In this document: positions 21,478 to 32,063 of the stretch, in pieces
Numbering within the stretch: position 1 is the first letter of the stretch
How the letters are laid out: each line of letters begins with the position of its first letter
From: Anodontia alba
Taxonomy: Eukaryota; Mollusca; Bivalvia; Lucinida; Lucinidae
Assembly: GCA_964016985.1 (NCBI GenBank)
Contig: OZ024828.1
Span: 10,568,610-10,632,609, forward strand
DNA length: 64,000 bases
Direction: 5' to 3'
Program-made: the position numbers and the translations under genes
Notes under the pieces: generated by a model
Told to the model about the DNA's origin: nothing
Seen by the model: only the letters and a program-made list of their open reading frames with translations
Databases searched by the model: none

Positions 21478-22007
21478 TTGCTTTTGGACTTTTTATAGGT
21501 GTTGGCACCGACAGTTGCATGTTGGCAAGACAGTTTCTTGTATGCATTATACTTCATTTACTGGTCGGTGGGTTTTCATCAGACTTGCAGTGTTTGAGGC
21601 AAATTTTAGAGCCCATGGGATTTTGATGACCATGACAACATTTCATATACGTCACATAAAAAATAGTGTCAAAGCTACATGCTGGGAGGTCATCAGCTGT
21701 TTTCTTCTAAAAGTCATTTCTAGTTATTTATTATTTTTACATGTCAGTCTTGTCTACCTTTTTGTGTCTCCCTCTCTCAGGGAGTCAGCTGAACATGACT
21801 GAAACATTGCTGACAGGGCTGTTAAGCCTGAAATCAAACAAGGAATTTCTGAAACATGGGCCTGCAAGTAAACATGTATTCTACAGAACATTCTACAGAA
21901 ATCGTGGACACGCCTTGATCATACTGTATGGCTGCACATGCTGATCTGGGCCTTCACTATTCATGTTTTACATAAGGGCCTTTTTTATGCATTGTGCAGA
22001 TAATAAT

Positions 22008-22365
22008 ACGGTCGAACCTTATTGGCTCGAACATTTTTGGGACCCTGGAAATTCGTTCGAAATATGGGTTGTTCGAGCCACTGAGGGTTAATCATGGCAC
22101 CAGTTCAGGAAGCAAATAGCGATAATTAGGAAAATCTTTTTGATTTTCTACACAATGATTGTATGTTGAGTGTACTCATTAGAATCACCTCAATGAGGTG
22201 ATTCTAATGAGTACACACAACATACAATTCCATGATAAAATAAGAAAAAAATCCCTAAATATTTGTTTTCTTGAGCTATTGGAAGAATTTTGTAGGGAAA
22301 AAAGAGTTCGAATCATCCACGGTAAACGAGGCATCTGTGTTCGAGCCATTGAGGTTATACTGTAT
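22008..22365. repeat. Hairpin family F copy (F2)
   Basis: The ends are GGTCGAACCTTATTGGCTCG and CGAGCCATTGAGGTTATACT. The centre 22161-22225 has GTATGTTGAGTGTACTCATT and tip ATCACCTCAATGAGGTGAT. Its strand carries TTCGAGCCACTGAGGGTTAA inside, a second pair of complementary blocks. Confidence 0.9.
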
Positions 22366-23001
22366 ATAAATATTGCATTTAATTTTGAAATGCATTCATT
22401 GCTAAATTACTCTCCTTTTGACATCCTTTGGAAAGACATTTTTTGCCTGGCATTTTATTCTAAATGAAAATGTTTTGTTCTGATTGACCATATCTTATCA
22501 GGAACTCATTGTCATCTCTTTTCTGCACTTTGTTTTCAAATATTTACTGTTAAATAATTTTTTCTGCCAAAAATGGGTCTGACCTATGTAATTTTTATAA
22601 TAAATTTGATTTTTGGAAATTTTTTATTAGAAATTGTCTTTTGCTTTTTTCACTGGTTTTAAATTTTTGATGTTCCATAACAATATTGTAAAATTTCAGA
22701 AATTTTGAACAAGTGGAACGTGTTGAAAATCTACAGTGTTTTACCTACCCTATAGATTTTTGCATAATTTGCAGCCATTATTACTATTCGAAAAATGGAT
22801 TTTTCTGATTTCTTCTTTAAACCATTGAATAGAATGAAAATCTGTGCATAGGTTGACAGACAAAATGTTTTGCATTGAATCATGACAAAAATTTACTATT
22901 TTACTTTTCTGAGTAAAGCAGCACGCAAAAACTGACTTTCTGTAAGATGTTGAACGCAGAGTAGTAACTTTCAGTTGACATGCTGGTCTTCATAGCTGAG
23001 C
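22366..23001. other. AT-rich intron sequence with no recognised content
   Basis: This is unique AT-rich sequence between family F copy F2 and family B copy B3, with no exon-like ORF. Confidence 0.5.
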
Positions 23002-23278
23002 ATTACGAAAACACGCCTGTTCAAAAATACTGAAAATTTTACCACCAAAAAATGAAAATTTTCATATAAAAAATTGATATTTTTCATATTTCTGCTCAAA
23101 ACATAGATTATGGGTACTCGTTAGAACTGCCTCGTTGAGGCGGTTCTAATGAGTACCCACAATCTATGTTTTGAGCAGAAATAAGAAAAATAATGCATAC
23201 CCCTGTAAACCCCAGTTTTACTATATAAAAGTGGGGTTTAAGGGGGTCAAAATTATATAGGCTTGTTTTCCTGATGCA
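23002..23278. repeat. Hairpin family B copy (B3)
   Basis: The element starts CATTACGAAAACACGCCTG. The central palindrome has TTTCTGCTCAAAACATAGAT, tip TGCCTCGTTGAGGCGG, and partner ATCTATGTTTTGAGCAGAAA (about 23088-23182). Confidence 0.9.
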
Positions 23279-23282
23279 ATAG

Positions 23283-23550
23283 CATATATGACTGCAGATC
23301 TAAGGGTGGCAAGTTTGAATCTCAGCTTGGCCTTATAACCTTCATGGAGATTGATCATGAAATCATTTCAGTGGTCATTTTCCCCTTCCACTGATTCAGG
23401 AAGGGCAGTTGTCAGTTACTGGGGAAAGTATGTGCACAAGTTGTGGTTAACTGCTAGGAGGATTGAGTCTGGAAAAATGTGAGTAGATTAACTGACCAGC
23501 TTGACATGACCTTAGTAATATTAACTGGGCCATTAAACTCCATTGCAGCT
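23283..23550 (+). repeat. SINE body, same family
   Basis: It holds GGAGATTGATCATGAAATCA, CTGATTCAGGAAGGGCAGTT and GACATGACCTTAGTAATATT. The tRNA-like head is diverged. Confidence 0.78.
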
Positions 23551-23559
23551 CACATTGGT

Positions 23560-23800
23560 CCAGATAAGAGGAGGTATCAGGAAAATATTTTTTTATTTCT
23601 CCACAAAAACATACTTTATGGGTTCCATTAGAAATGCCTCGGTATGTCTTCATGGAGAAATAGTTATTTATTTCTCTGCAGTAACATCTGTTGTGGATTC
23701 ACATTAAAAATGCCTCGACAAGGCATTTCTGATGACTACCCACAATGTATGCTTTTGTGGAGAAAAAATAATAATAAAAAAAAAAAAAGAAAGTTGAAAA
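23560..23800. repeat. Two decayed hairpin family A copies (A7)
   Basis: The first copy (23575-23665) has lost one arm. The second (23665-23770) keeps the tip AATGCCTCGACAAGGCATT and CTCTGCAGTAACATCTG. A run of A follows. Confidence 0.65.
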
Positions 23801-23904
23801 AGTATCTGGACCTATGAGGCCATAATTGTGCCTTAAATTTTTGAATGTATTATTTGTTAAATTTTTAACTCAAATTCAGTTGACATAGTGTACATTTCTT
23901 TCAG

Positions 23905-24010
23905 CTGGTGGTCAGTATGCACCAAATATACAAGATGGTTTTATCAACGTTGTGCCTAGTACTCCACTAGAGGGCAAAACTATAAGACTTGAATGCTTTG
24001 CCTATGGAAC
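23905..24010 (+). CDS. Contactin-like exon 6: Ig domain 3, first half
   Basis: The acceptor TTCTTTCAG and donor GAAC|GTAAGT flank 106 nt. The exon encodes AGGQYAPNIQDGFINVVPST and then PLEGKTIRLECFAYG, with the first Ig3 cysteine in RLECFAYG. It enters in phase 1 and leaves in phase 2, and exon 7 begins with the one base needed. This is one of the two places where an Ig domain is split in a phase other than 1. Confidence 0.88.
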
Positions 24011-24440
24011 GTAAGTATACATATTTGGAAGACTGTGTGAAAATTGATGACTTCGAGTCGCAACATGAGAAAATATACGTGTACTTTCTCAGTCAAGATG
24101 AATACCCCTAAGATATATTTTGGTGCAAAAATTACAATTTGTCTTCAAATATTGCTCCAGTTATCATCTTACCAGGACCTGCACTCTACCACTCACACCC
24201 TCCACAACACACACAAACTGGGTGAGGTATACAATTTTGTCTGTCTGTTACATTATCTTGCCTGGGTATCTAATAATATTAAACCATGCTTCTTGATCTT
24301 TCTTGTTTGATACAATAAATGTATTGATCATAGCTGTCATAGCTATCACAGCTATAATAAGGTCAAAGAAAAACTGTTTAGTTTCTGATTATATGTCCAA
24401 AATTTTTATGGTCAGTAGGTAAGCAAACATTTTTAAAATT
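24011..24440. other. Intron sequence after exon 6 with no recognised content
   Basis: No repeat shared with the window is evident except a short GTCATAGCTATCACAGCTAT block near 24330. Confidence 0.5.
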
Positions 24441-24970
24441 CCATCTTGGTGGCTCAGTTGGATGTGCCGTAAGACTGGAGACCAGGAGGTCGCGGGTTCA
24501 ACCCCCGCCGAGGTCAGCAATATTCTTTCATGGAGATTGATTGTGAAATATTTTCTACGGTCATTCTCTCCCTTCCGCTGATTCAAGAAGGGCAGTTGTC
24601 AGTTTCTGGTGAAAGAATGTACACAATACTGGTTAACCACTTAGAGGACTAAGCCTGCCCAGTAAACATGTGGTTAGGTAAACTGACTGCGCTCGACATG
24701 ACACCATTGGGTTGACTGGGCCGTAAAACCTCAAAGCAGACAAACAATTCTTTCGGGGAGATTGATCCATGAAATATTTTCTATGATCATTCTCTCCCTA
24801 CTGCTGATTAAGAAGGGCAGTTGTCAGTTTCTATCGAAAGAATGTGCACAATGCTGGTTAACTGCTTAGAGGACTAAGCCTGCCCAGTAAACGTGTGGTT
24901 AGGTAAACTGACTGTGCTAGACATGACCCCCCCATTGGGTTGACTGGGCTGTAAAACCTCAACACAAACA
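24441..24970 (+). repeat. tRNA-derived SINE, full copy and a second body
   Basis: The head has an A-box-like TGGCTCAGTTGG and a B-box GGTTCAACCCC (24450-24510). The body reads CATGGAGATTGATTGTGAAA, TTCAAGAAGGGCAGTTGTCA and GTTAACCACTTAGAGGACTA, with the tail GGGCCGTAAAACCTCA. A second body without head follows at 24745-24962, ending in a run of A. It is not a functional tRNA: the anticodon arm region is not convincing. Confidence 0.85.
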
Positions 24971-25481
24971 AAAACATTAAAAAAAAAAAAAAAAAAAAAG
25001 AAGAAGATATATATTGTATAGAAAATGTATAGAAACTTTAAAAATAGCCTTAAAATAGACCTTAAAACCCTAGAAGACCAAAAACAGTTTGAGTAGGTCC
25101 CCAAAAGTAAGGGTCCATAGAGTAATCAAAACAAGAGATTTTTCTTTGTGCTGAAGAGGCATATCCAGATAAGTTTATTTTTTTTTTCTTATTTAATCAT
25201 GAAAACATATCTTGGGGTTCTCACTGGAATCACCTCCATGAAATCTGTTTTCATGGAAGAATAAGAGAATATCAGTACTTTTTGGTATGAAAAGCTTTAA
25301 TTAATGAATGAACAGAAGCAGTTATAATGATGCATCTGAAATGGACAGACTGTTGTTTACTGGTATCCTGCTTCCTGAAGCTTTTTTACTTGGCCTGACT
25401 CGTATTTCTCTGTATAACTGAAATTGTTGGTATCTAATTCTGTTGAAATTAATCCATAGCCATAAGTATTAGCCTGCTGGA

Positions 25482-25694
25482 TTTAACACTTAGCACTCTT
25501 GGTAAAATTTTCAACAGATGACGTATTAAAATATTTTGCTTATTTTTCCCATTAGATAGGATTTGACAATTTGGGCAAATTGTCTCCATGGAGACAATTT
25601 GTATGAAATGTCAAATAATTTTTCGGGGGAAAAATAAGAAAAAATCATCAGTGTCATCTGCTGAATTAGCCCATAGAGTGGTAAGGTTAACTGC
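25482..25694. repeat. Hairpin family D copy (D3), 70 bases before exon 7
   Basis: The palindrome 25562-25616 reads GCAAATTGTCTCCATGGAGA then CAATTTGTATGAAATGTCAA. Ends ACACTTAGCACTCTTGGTAA and GCCCATAGAGTGGTAAGGTT. Confidence 0.88.
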
Positions 25695-25764
25695 CATTTC
25701 CGGTTATTTCTTGATAAAATATCAAAAATACAATGTTGCTAAGAATTATCTTCTTGGCTGTCAG

Positions 25765-25946
25765 GGGTCCACTAGCCTACAGCTGGAATGTTCCAAAGTG
25801 GGGTAGCCGTTTTAAACTTGAGGACAGCCGACGTATCCTCACCATAGAAAATGCACAGCTTGAAGACTCAGGAATATACAACTGTACTGTTACAGGACCA
25901 AGAGGATCACAGAGGGATAGAACTTCCTTAATTCTGCAGGTCGAAG
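25765..25946 (+). CDS. Contactin-like exon 7: Ig domain 3, second half
   Basis: The acceptor GGCTGTCAG and donor GAAG|GTAAAA flank 182 nt. The first base completes a Thr codon with exon 6; the protein then reads GPLAYSWNVPKWGSRF with the core Trp, and IENAQLEDSGIYNCTVTG with the second cysteine. NCT is also a sequon. The exon ends LILQVE at the domain edge. The D-x-G-x-Y-x-C motif is intact. Confidence 0.92.
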
Positions 25947-25993
25947 GTAAAATAATATAATAAAGGAAAATAAAACTATGACTGAGTTTTGGA

Positions 25994-26040
25994 ATAGATA
26001 GATAGATAGATAGATAGAGAGATAGAGAGAGAGAGAGATT
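25994..26040. repeat. (GATA)n/(GA)n microsatellite
   Basis: TAGA is repeated about six times and passes into GAGA, 50 bases after exon 7. Confidence 0.95.
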
Positions 26041-26187
26041 AATTAGATTTTAGTTATATTCGATTCAGCAATTAACCCAAGACGAACAGATTAAGATGCC
26101 AAGGCCATTTTTTCTTACACATAAGAGAATAAATTACAAACTTTTGTTATGATTTAATATAAAACTATTTGTTGAAACTATGTATGT

Positions 26188-26189
26188 GC

Positions 26190-26216
<27 letters not shown>
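26188..26216. repeat. Poly(A) run
   Basis: A run of about 27 A in the intron after exon 7. Other long A or T runs are at 12638-12660, 24978-24998, 43578-43598 and 56319-56337. Confidence 0.95.
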
Positions 26217-26220
<4 letters not shown>

Positions 26221-26329
26221 TCTAGTCATTGGTTTATAAACAAATATGTTCATTTTTTTTATACAGTAAAAGATGGCTGCAAATTATACAGAAATTTGTA
26301 GGGTAGGTAAACTTGAGGCAGATTTTCAG

Positions 26330-26640
26330 CAAGTTATTTTTGTTCAAAATTTCTGATTTTCACCAAACTTGGTATGTGCATTGATATTGTGGAGATCTGG
26401 TTAGGGATTGCTAATGGGTAAATTTCGTCAAATATTGATGGAGTTATCTGCCGGAGACATGCCCATATTGTGGTATCCGGACGATAACTTGAGTAATTGT
26501 CAAGGGATTTTGACCAAACTTGCTACATGCATTGCTATGAAGTAGATCTGGTATAGGATTGCTAATGGGCAAATTTCGTCAGTGTTTGACAGAGTTATCT
26601 GCCCGCAACACAATTGGCAGAGTATTACAGTTTAACGTTT
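26330..26640 (+). repeat. Fragment of the ATACCCCGCC repeat element
   Basis: Two units contain CACCAAACTTGGTATGTGC and AAATTTCGTCA; the end reads GGCAGAGTATTACAGTTTAA. The 5' part is missing. Confidence 0.65.
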
Positions 26641-26782
26641 TTATCTTATTTCTCGGCAAAAACATATTTTATGGGTGCTCATTAGAAGCACCTCTCCAAG
26701 GTGCTTCTAATGAGTACCCACAACATGTTTTTGCTGAGAAATAAGAAAATAATTAACTTGATACTCACTCATATCTAGACAT
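26630..26782. repeat. Hairpin family A copy (A8)
   Basis: The palindrome is 26644-26747. Arms CTCGGCAAAAACATAT and ACATGTTTTTGCTGAG pair through GGCAAAAAC/GTTTTTGCT; the tip is GCACCTCTCCAAGGTGC. It lies 22 bases upstream of the exon 8 acceptor tract. Confidence 0.88.
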
Positions 26783-26803
26783 ATGTGTAATTTTTTGTTC
26801 CAG

Positions 26804-27079
26804 CAAAGCCAAGATTCCTGTTGGAACTACAGAATCAGCACTTGGATGACGGCACCAGTCAGCTGACTTGGAGGTGCGAAGCACGCGCCATTCCATTTCC
26901 CATTTATACTTGGTATAGAAATGGAGAAAAAATTGACAATAGCACCAGTGGAAATATTATAGTAGTTAGTAACACTTTGCACATGACTAATCTTAATAAG
27001 GATATGGAGGGCATGTATCAGTGTTCAGCGGAGAATACTCATGGGATAACTTTCAGCTCCGCTCAATTGAGGATTCTAA
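26804..27079 (+). CDS. Contactin-like exon 8: Ig domain 4
   Basis: The acceptor TTTGTTCCAG and donor TAA|GTAAGT flank 276 nt in phase 1. The exon encodes AKPRFLLELQNQHL and then a complete Ig: WRCEARAIPFPIYTWYRNGE holds the first Cys and core Trp, and DMEGMYQCSAENTHG the second Cys. IDNSTSGN carries a sequon. A single-exon Ig with phase 1 borders is the modular unit seen again in exon 9. Palindromic family A elements lie directly upstream (26644-26747) and downstream (27147-27252). Confidence 0.93.
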
Positions 27080-27096
27080 GTAAGTACAGACTGGGA

Positions 27097-27290
27097 ATCA
27101 TAGTAACAGATAAGGCACTTTTTTCGTCCGAAAACTGATGATAGCTTTCTTATTTCTCAATAAAAACATATGTTGTGGGTACTCATTAGAAGCGCCTCGC
27201 CAAGGTGCTTCTAATGAGTACCCACAACATATGTTTTCTTTGAGAAATAAGAAAAATATTATGTGGATACCCCCTCTTATCTGTAGCTAT
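27097..27290. repeat. Hairpin family A copy (A9), almost perfect
   Basis: It has termini CATAGTAACAGATAAGG and CTTATCTGTAGCTATG. The palindrome is 27147-27252, with arms CTCAATAAAAACATATG and CATATGTTTTCTTTGAG and the tip GCGCCTCGCCAAGGTGC. It begins about 17 bases after exon 8. Confidence 0.92.
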
Positions 27291-27465
27291 GGGGAATGGA
27301 CACAGGTTAAAATACCTCCAGATAAAAGTGGTGCCATATAAATATATATGCTCCCAACTTTGAAGAAGTTGATGGGACATATTGGTTTCGGGTTGTGAGT
27401 CCACACACTCATTCATGCGTATGTCCTTCCATTCACCATAAACTGTGTTTGCTAGGGTTTTGCAT

Positions 27466-27812
27466 TTCATACAGTATAACTTCAGTGGCTCAAACACAGA
27501 TGCCTCATTTACCATGGCTGATATGAATCATTCTTTTCTTCCAATATCTCCAGAATATAAAGGAAGTTTTTTTTTTTTGTTGTTTATCATGAAAAATATA
27601 TTTGTGTACTCATTTGAATCACCCGGATGGGGCTATTCTAATGAGAATATACAACATACCTTATTTCACAGAGGATCAAAAAGATAGCTCTAATTTTCCA
27701 TTATGCCTACTAACTTGGCCCTATGAATAACCCTCAGTGGCTCAAACTGCCTCTGTTTTGAACACATTTTTATCGTCCCAAAGGTGTTCCAGCAATTGAA
27801 GTTTGACTGTAT
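27466..27812. repeat. Hairpin family F copy (F3), decayed
   Basis: CAGTATAACTTCAGTGGCTC at the left and GAAGTTTGACTGTAT at the right. The centre is GTACTCATTTGAATCACCCG and GGGGCTATTCTAATGAGAAT. Confidence 0.8.
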
Positions 27813-28394
27813 ATGGATTCTTCTTCGAAAAATATTCGACGCACATTTTTTTTCTTGCTCCAGTTGTCTTCTTTATGTTGTGCACCTTCAAATAAAATCT
27901 GATTGAGATCTGATGCATGCCATATCTTATGAACAGTGCATGCTAGAGTTTGAAATCTCATGTATGGATTCCTCATGGAAAAATAGCTGGCCCTTGTTTT
28001 TTTCTTGTCAAGACTACCTCCCTTTCTGGAGTTATTCCCCTTTGAAACAGAATGAAATCTTGTCAGCAAGATATCTTAAAAAGTATTTGAGGTAGGGTCT
28101 TTAAACTTGGTCAGTTGATAGAGGATGATGAGCAGATTAGATGATTAAATTAAAAAAAAAAGTATTCTTCATGGTGGAGTTAAGCCCTCTTTCTAGCTAA
28201 GGCAAATGAAAATGTAAGCAAAATATCTAAGGGACTCGTGAAATTTTGCAAGCAGCTGGAACCAGTGTGTCAGTGATCTTAAAAATTTTGGTGAACTTTA
28301 GAATATGTTTGTCAGAGTTATGTCATTTTCAACTTTGGCACTCTGCATCAACAAGCATATAGTTGGGGGCATAGTGCTTTACAAACATTTTTTT
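27813..28394. other. Intron sequence with weak tandem similarity
   Basis: Two loose blocks (TATGGATTCTTCTTCGAAAA at 27811 and TATGGATTCCTCATGGAAAA at 27962) suggest a decayed tandem unit of about 150 bp like the H elements. No exon is seen. Confidence 0.5.
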
Positions 28395-28505
28395 TTTGTC
28401 TTTTGCTTTTATTTTTCTAGGAAAACATATGTTTTAGGTACTCAGAGAGGCACTTGTAAGGAGTACTCACAACATATGTTTTCTAGGAGGTATAAAAAAA
28501 ATATC
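28395..28505. repeat. Hairpin family A copy with deleted tip (A10)
   Basis: The outer arms TCTAGGAAAACATATG and CATATGTTTTCTAGGA pair perfectly, with a TAGG segment unique to this copy. The inner part is shortened to GGTACTCAGAGAGGCACT. Confidence 0.78.
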
Positions 28506-28649
28506 AACACATTTTTGGTTGAAAAAAAAAAAAAAGAAAAAGAAAAGCACCTTGAGACCAAGCCAGATACTTTGCAAATGGTAAAGCTCCAGATGATATG
28601 ATCTTTTTATGCAGTCTGATGACTATTTTTTTTTGCTCTAATGTTATCC

Positions 28650-28819
28650 GAGAGGCTGAGTTGTTAGGGCCTTCCACTTCAGATATGAGGTCTTGGGTTC
28701 GAATCTCACTGGAGGCAGAATTCAGTTCATGACTGTACAATGCATCAGTGCATAGACACCCTTTCATCATCTCAATATGATTTAAATAATGATGAAAGGG
28801 GTGTAAAACACCAAGTTGT

Positions 28820-28853
<34 letters not shown>

Positions 28854-29000
28854 TTAATTGATACATTTCAGAGAGAGAGAGAGAGAGAAACAGAGCATTC
28901 TAATTTGATCCTGTCCAGGAAAAGTGTAGTTAGGTAAACTGCGACGTGACCCTAATGGGTTGACTGGGCCGTAAAACCTCAACTCAATCAAATCTAATTT
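28650..29000 (+). repeat. Second SINE family with (GA)n tracts
   Basis: The head GAGAGGCTGAGTTGTTAGG and CTTGGGTTCGAATCTC is clear. The body ends GTAAAACACCAAG, then (GA)n at 28820-28846 and 28872-28889. A tail CCCTAATGGGTTGACTGGGC follows at 28950. Confidence 0.8.
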
Positions 29001-29285
29001 GAAATTTCTTGCTTCCTTCTTTGCTAATATCAGATTCCACTCTATGTGACATCTGATCTGGGTATACACTGTTTGCTCAGGTATTACTATTTGAATATTT
29101 AGAGCATATATGATACCAGGCCCAGAGGTTATGAAACTTTTTTCATATTCAACTCTGCTGAGCATGAAATTTGTCCTGCTGATAAATCCCATATTATAAA
29201 CAATTGCAAATTTATTCTTGCTAAATATAGCTGAGCATGAAAATTTCTCTGCTGATAAATATGAAAATGCCAACTTTTGTTGGCA

Positions 29286-30476
29286 TTTTTAGCTCGCCTG
29301 AACAACATTTAGGAAGAGCTATTGTACTACCCCCGGTGTCGGCGTTGGCGTTGGCGTTAGCGTTGGTGTTGGCGTCCACAAATGTTAAAGTTTTCGTTAA
29401 CGTTTTTAAGACCTCATTATTTCCAAACCTTATCACCGATTTGATTCATCTTCAGTATGATGATACATATTGGTCCAAAATTTTGCGCAGTACCATCCTC
29501 ACCACTATAGGTCATGCCAAGGTCAAGGTCACAGACTTAGAATTTTCATGTTAAAATTTTATGTCTAAGTTTTTAGGATCTCATTACTTCTACACTAAGT
29601 TATGGATTTTGTTCCTATTTGGTATTATGATAGACACTGGTCAACAGTTTTTATCAACACCATCAGCACTCATGACTGTGACCTTGAGGTCGAGGTCACA
29701 GACTTAGAATTTAAATGTTAAAGTTTTTGTTAAAGTTTTTAAGACCTCATTATTTCCTAACCTTATCCCCGATTTGATTCATCTTTGGTATGATGATATA
29801 TATTGGTCCAAAATTTTGCGCAATACCCAACCACCACTCTAGGTCCTGTCAAGGTCAAGGTCACAGACTTAGAATTTAAATGTTAAAGTTTTCGTTCAAG
29901 TTTTTAAGACCTCATTATTTCCCAACCTTATCACCAATTTGATTCATCTTTGGTATTATGATACATAGTAGTCCAAAATTTTGTACCATCCCCACCAACT
30001 TAGGTCAAGGTCAAGGTCACAGACAGAGTTTTCATGTTAAAATTTAACGTCAAAGTTTTTAGGATCTCATTACTACTAAAATAAATGATGGATTTAGTTC
30101 CTATTTGGTATCATGATAGATACTAGTCAAAAGTTTTCATCAGCACCATCAGCACTCATAACCACGACCTTGAGGTCGAGGTCACAGACTTAGAATTTAA
30201 ATGTTAAAGTTTTCGTTAAAGTTTTTAAGACTTCATTAAATCCTAACCTTATCACATATTTGATTAGTCTTTTGTATGATGATACATATTGGTCCAAATT
30301 TTTATGCAGTACCAATCCCCACCACCCTAGGTCATGTCAAGGTCGAGGTCACAGACTCAGAATTTTGATGTTAAAATTTTACGCCAAAGTGTTTTTAGGA
30401 TCTCATTACTTCTAAACTACACGATGGATTTAGTTCCTATTTGGTATAAAGACAGATACTGCCTCCCCCTCCCTCC

Positions 30477-30507
<31 letters not shown>

Positions 30508-30617
30508 ACACACACACATACCCAGGTCATGTCAAAATCAAGGTCACAGACAGAATTTTCCAGAAACAAAATGTGCAATATCAGGCGAGCTATCCTGTCT
30601 GGCGACAGGTCTTTGTC
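29286..30617 (+). mobile_element. Pearl/Helentron-like tandem-repeat element H6
   Basis: Short terminal inverted repeats AGCTCGCCTGA (29291-29301) and TCAGGCGAGCT (30581-30591) bound a GGCGTT microsatellite and about seven units of 155-170 bp containing CAAGGTCAAGGTCACAGAC. The 3' hairpin CCTGTC-TGGC-GACAGG lies at 30594-30609, followed by TCTTTGTC. A C-run and (CA)n tract (30463-30519) is embedded. Confidence 0.82.
30463..30519. repeat. C-run and (CA)n microsatellite inside H6
   Basis: CCTCCCTCC passes into a run of about 17 C and then (CA) repeated about 12 times. Confidence 0.95.
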
Positions 30618-30773
30618 ATATTTATTAGCAGAGAAAATTTTAATAGAGTTTACTGAGCCGTAAAATTTTCAACTCAAACGCCAGCTCATTGCCACTTTAT
30701 ATTCTCAGTTTGATCTAAAAATTGTTGAAGGAAATGTAAAACAGTAAATCGTCATCCACTCTTCTTCTCTCAG

Positions 30774-31064
30774 GTATAAAACCAAGTTTTGACAAGTATC
30801 CCATGACCACATCAATGACGGGAGCCGTAGGTGGAAACGTGACGATACTATGTAAACCAGAAGCGGCTCCTTTCCCAACAATAGAATGGTTTCACAATGG
30901 TGGTAACTTAAATGTGGGCACAGACAGGCTATCTAGGATGTACATGACATTAACTGGTGATCTGCACATCACACAGCTTACCTATGGAGATCAGGGAAAT
31001 TACGAGTGTAGAGTCTCTAACGTGCTTGGGGATGCTAAGAACTCTACGTACCTTGGCATTGTTA
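30774..31064 (+). CDS. Contactin-like exon 9: Ig domain 5
   Basis: The acceptor CTTCTCTCAG and donor TTA|GTAAGT flank 291 nt in phase 1. The exon encodes IKPSFDKYPMTTS and an Ig with NVTILCKPEAAPFPTIEWF (first Cys and Trp) and YGDQGNYECRVSNVLG (second Cys). It carries sequons at NVT and NST. The intron that follows is the longest in the window (about 9.8 kb), because the DIRS element and a non-LTR element sit in it. The DIRS left end starts only about 60 bases after this donor. Confidence 0.93.
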
Positions 31065-31145
31065 GTAAGTATCAACTTTCTTTGCTGGAATGGAAAGTAT
31101 GGATGTGGTTTGTAGATCCAGGATGATTTTAACTTCGTAATACAT

Positions 31146-31303
31146 TAACCTATAGATAATGTGCTATTCTATTCTGTTATTCACCCCCTCCACAGAAAAA
31201 ACGACCTTTCAGTCGTTATAAAGTCTTAATTCAGAAGGTCCCTTTAACAGTTACCTGTATGACGTAGTTCCTCCCGCTCAAATGATCACGTGTCAGTTTC
31301 TTT
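31146..31303 (+). repeat. DIRS left inverted terminal repeat
   Basis: It begins TTAACCTATAGATAATGTGC and runs to GTCAGTTTCTTTT. It matches the reverse complement of 37122-37280 almost base for base, and likely contains the promoter of the element. Confidence 0.92.
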
Positions 31304-31512
31304 TCTGTGGACTTTGAATGTTCAAGGATTATTATTCTGTGTTAGAAAAAATGGATTAAAATTATTCTACACGGTTAAAATTTTTATATCCTTGACTTTC
31401 TCTGGTTCTATATTCACTCCTTCTACTATCTATGTACTTATTTTCGAAATATCGATCTTAGATTTCTTGTTTTCTCAATGTTAAATTTCTTCCTTTGTTT
31501 CCGCGTCAGTCG

Positions 31513-32046
31513 ATGCATTTCGCCCGTGGCAACTGTGGCCATTTAAAAGCTAAATGGGATACACATTTATCTTGTCTAACTTGTAATTCTTGCACACGTA
31601 TCTCTCCGTGTTATATTTGTAGTTCCTGGACAGAAAAAGTTTGGAACCTAGCAGAAAGAAGACGCCTTCATGCTACTAGAAAATCAGTTATGACGCAGAA
31701 GAGAAAACAGAAGAAATGAAAGAAATCCAAGAAGTCCCAGTCAGACATGTCTGACAACGGGACAGTTGATGGGAGCACCGCCCCTCATAGCTTTACTGCT
31801 CGGGGCAGGACCCATCAAGGTGGCAGCCTGGCGGACTTAGAGTCTGACCGGGCACTAAGCCCACCAGTCACCAGTCACCAGTCACCAGTCAACCAGTCAC
31901 CAGTCAACCAGTCACCAGTCAACCAGTCACCAGTCATCCAGTCACTGGGCAATTTATCTCCGTTCATCCAGTCGCCAGTCAACCAGTCACCAGTCAACCA
32001 GTCACCAGTCAACCAGTCACCAGTCAACCAGGCACCAGTCAACTAG
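31513..32046 (+). pseudogene. DIRS ORF1 (gag-like) N-terminal part, disrupted
   Basis: Frame 1 opens with an ATG at 31513 and encodes a Cys/His cluster (GHLKAKWDTHLSCLTCNSC, then SPCYICSSW), the zinc-knuckle-like N-terminus seen in DIRS gag proteins. A TGA at 31717-31719 interrupts it in a Lys-rich stretch. The same frame continues through the SPVNQ repeats to a TAG at 32044-32046, and the downstream gag ORF is in another frame. This is the only clearly damaged coding part of the element. Confidence 0.75.
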
Positions 32047-32060
32047 GCTCCAGTCAACCA
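31862..32060 (+). repeat. 15-bp tandem repeat inside DIRS ORF1
   Basis: The unit CCAGTCAACCAGTCA is repeated about ten times with some shortened 9-bp units at the start. It encodes SPVNQ in the open frame. The frame change between the two gag parts falls at the end of this array, where slippage indels are likely. Confidence 0.9.
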
Positions 32061-32063
32061 GGC

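Noticed and set aside
24447..24520. Possible functional tRNA gene
   Set aside because: It has A- and B-box-like blocks but continues into a SINE body that recurs several times in the window, and no convincing cloverleaf with matching acceptor stem was seen.
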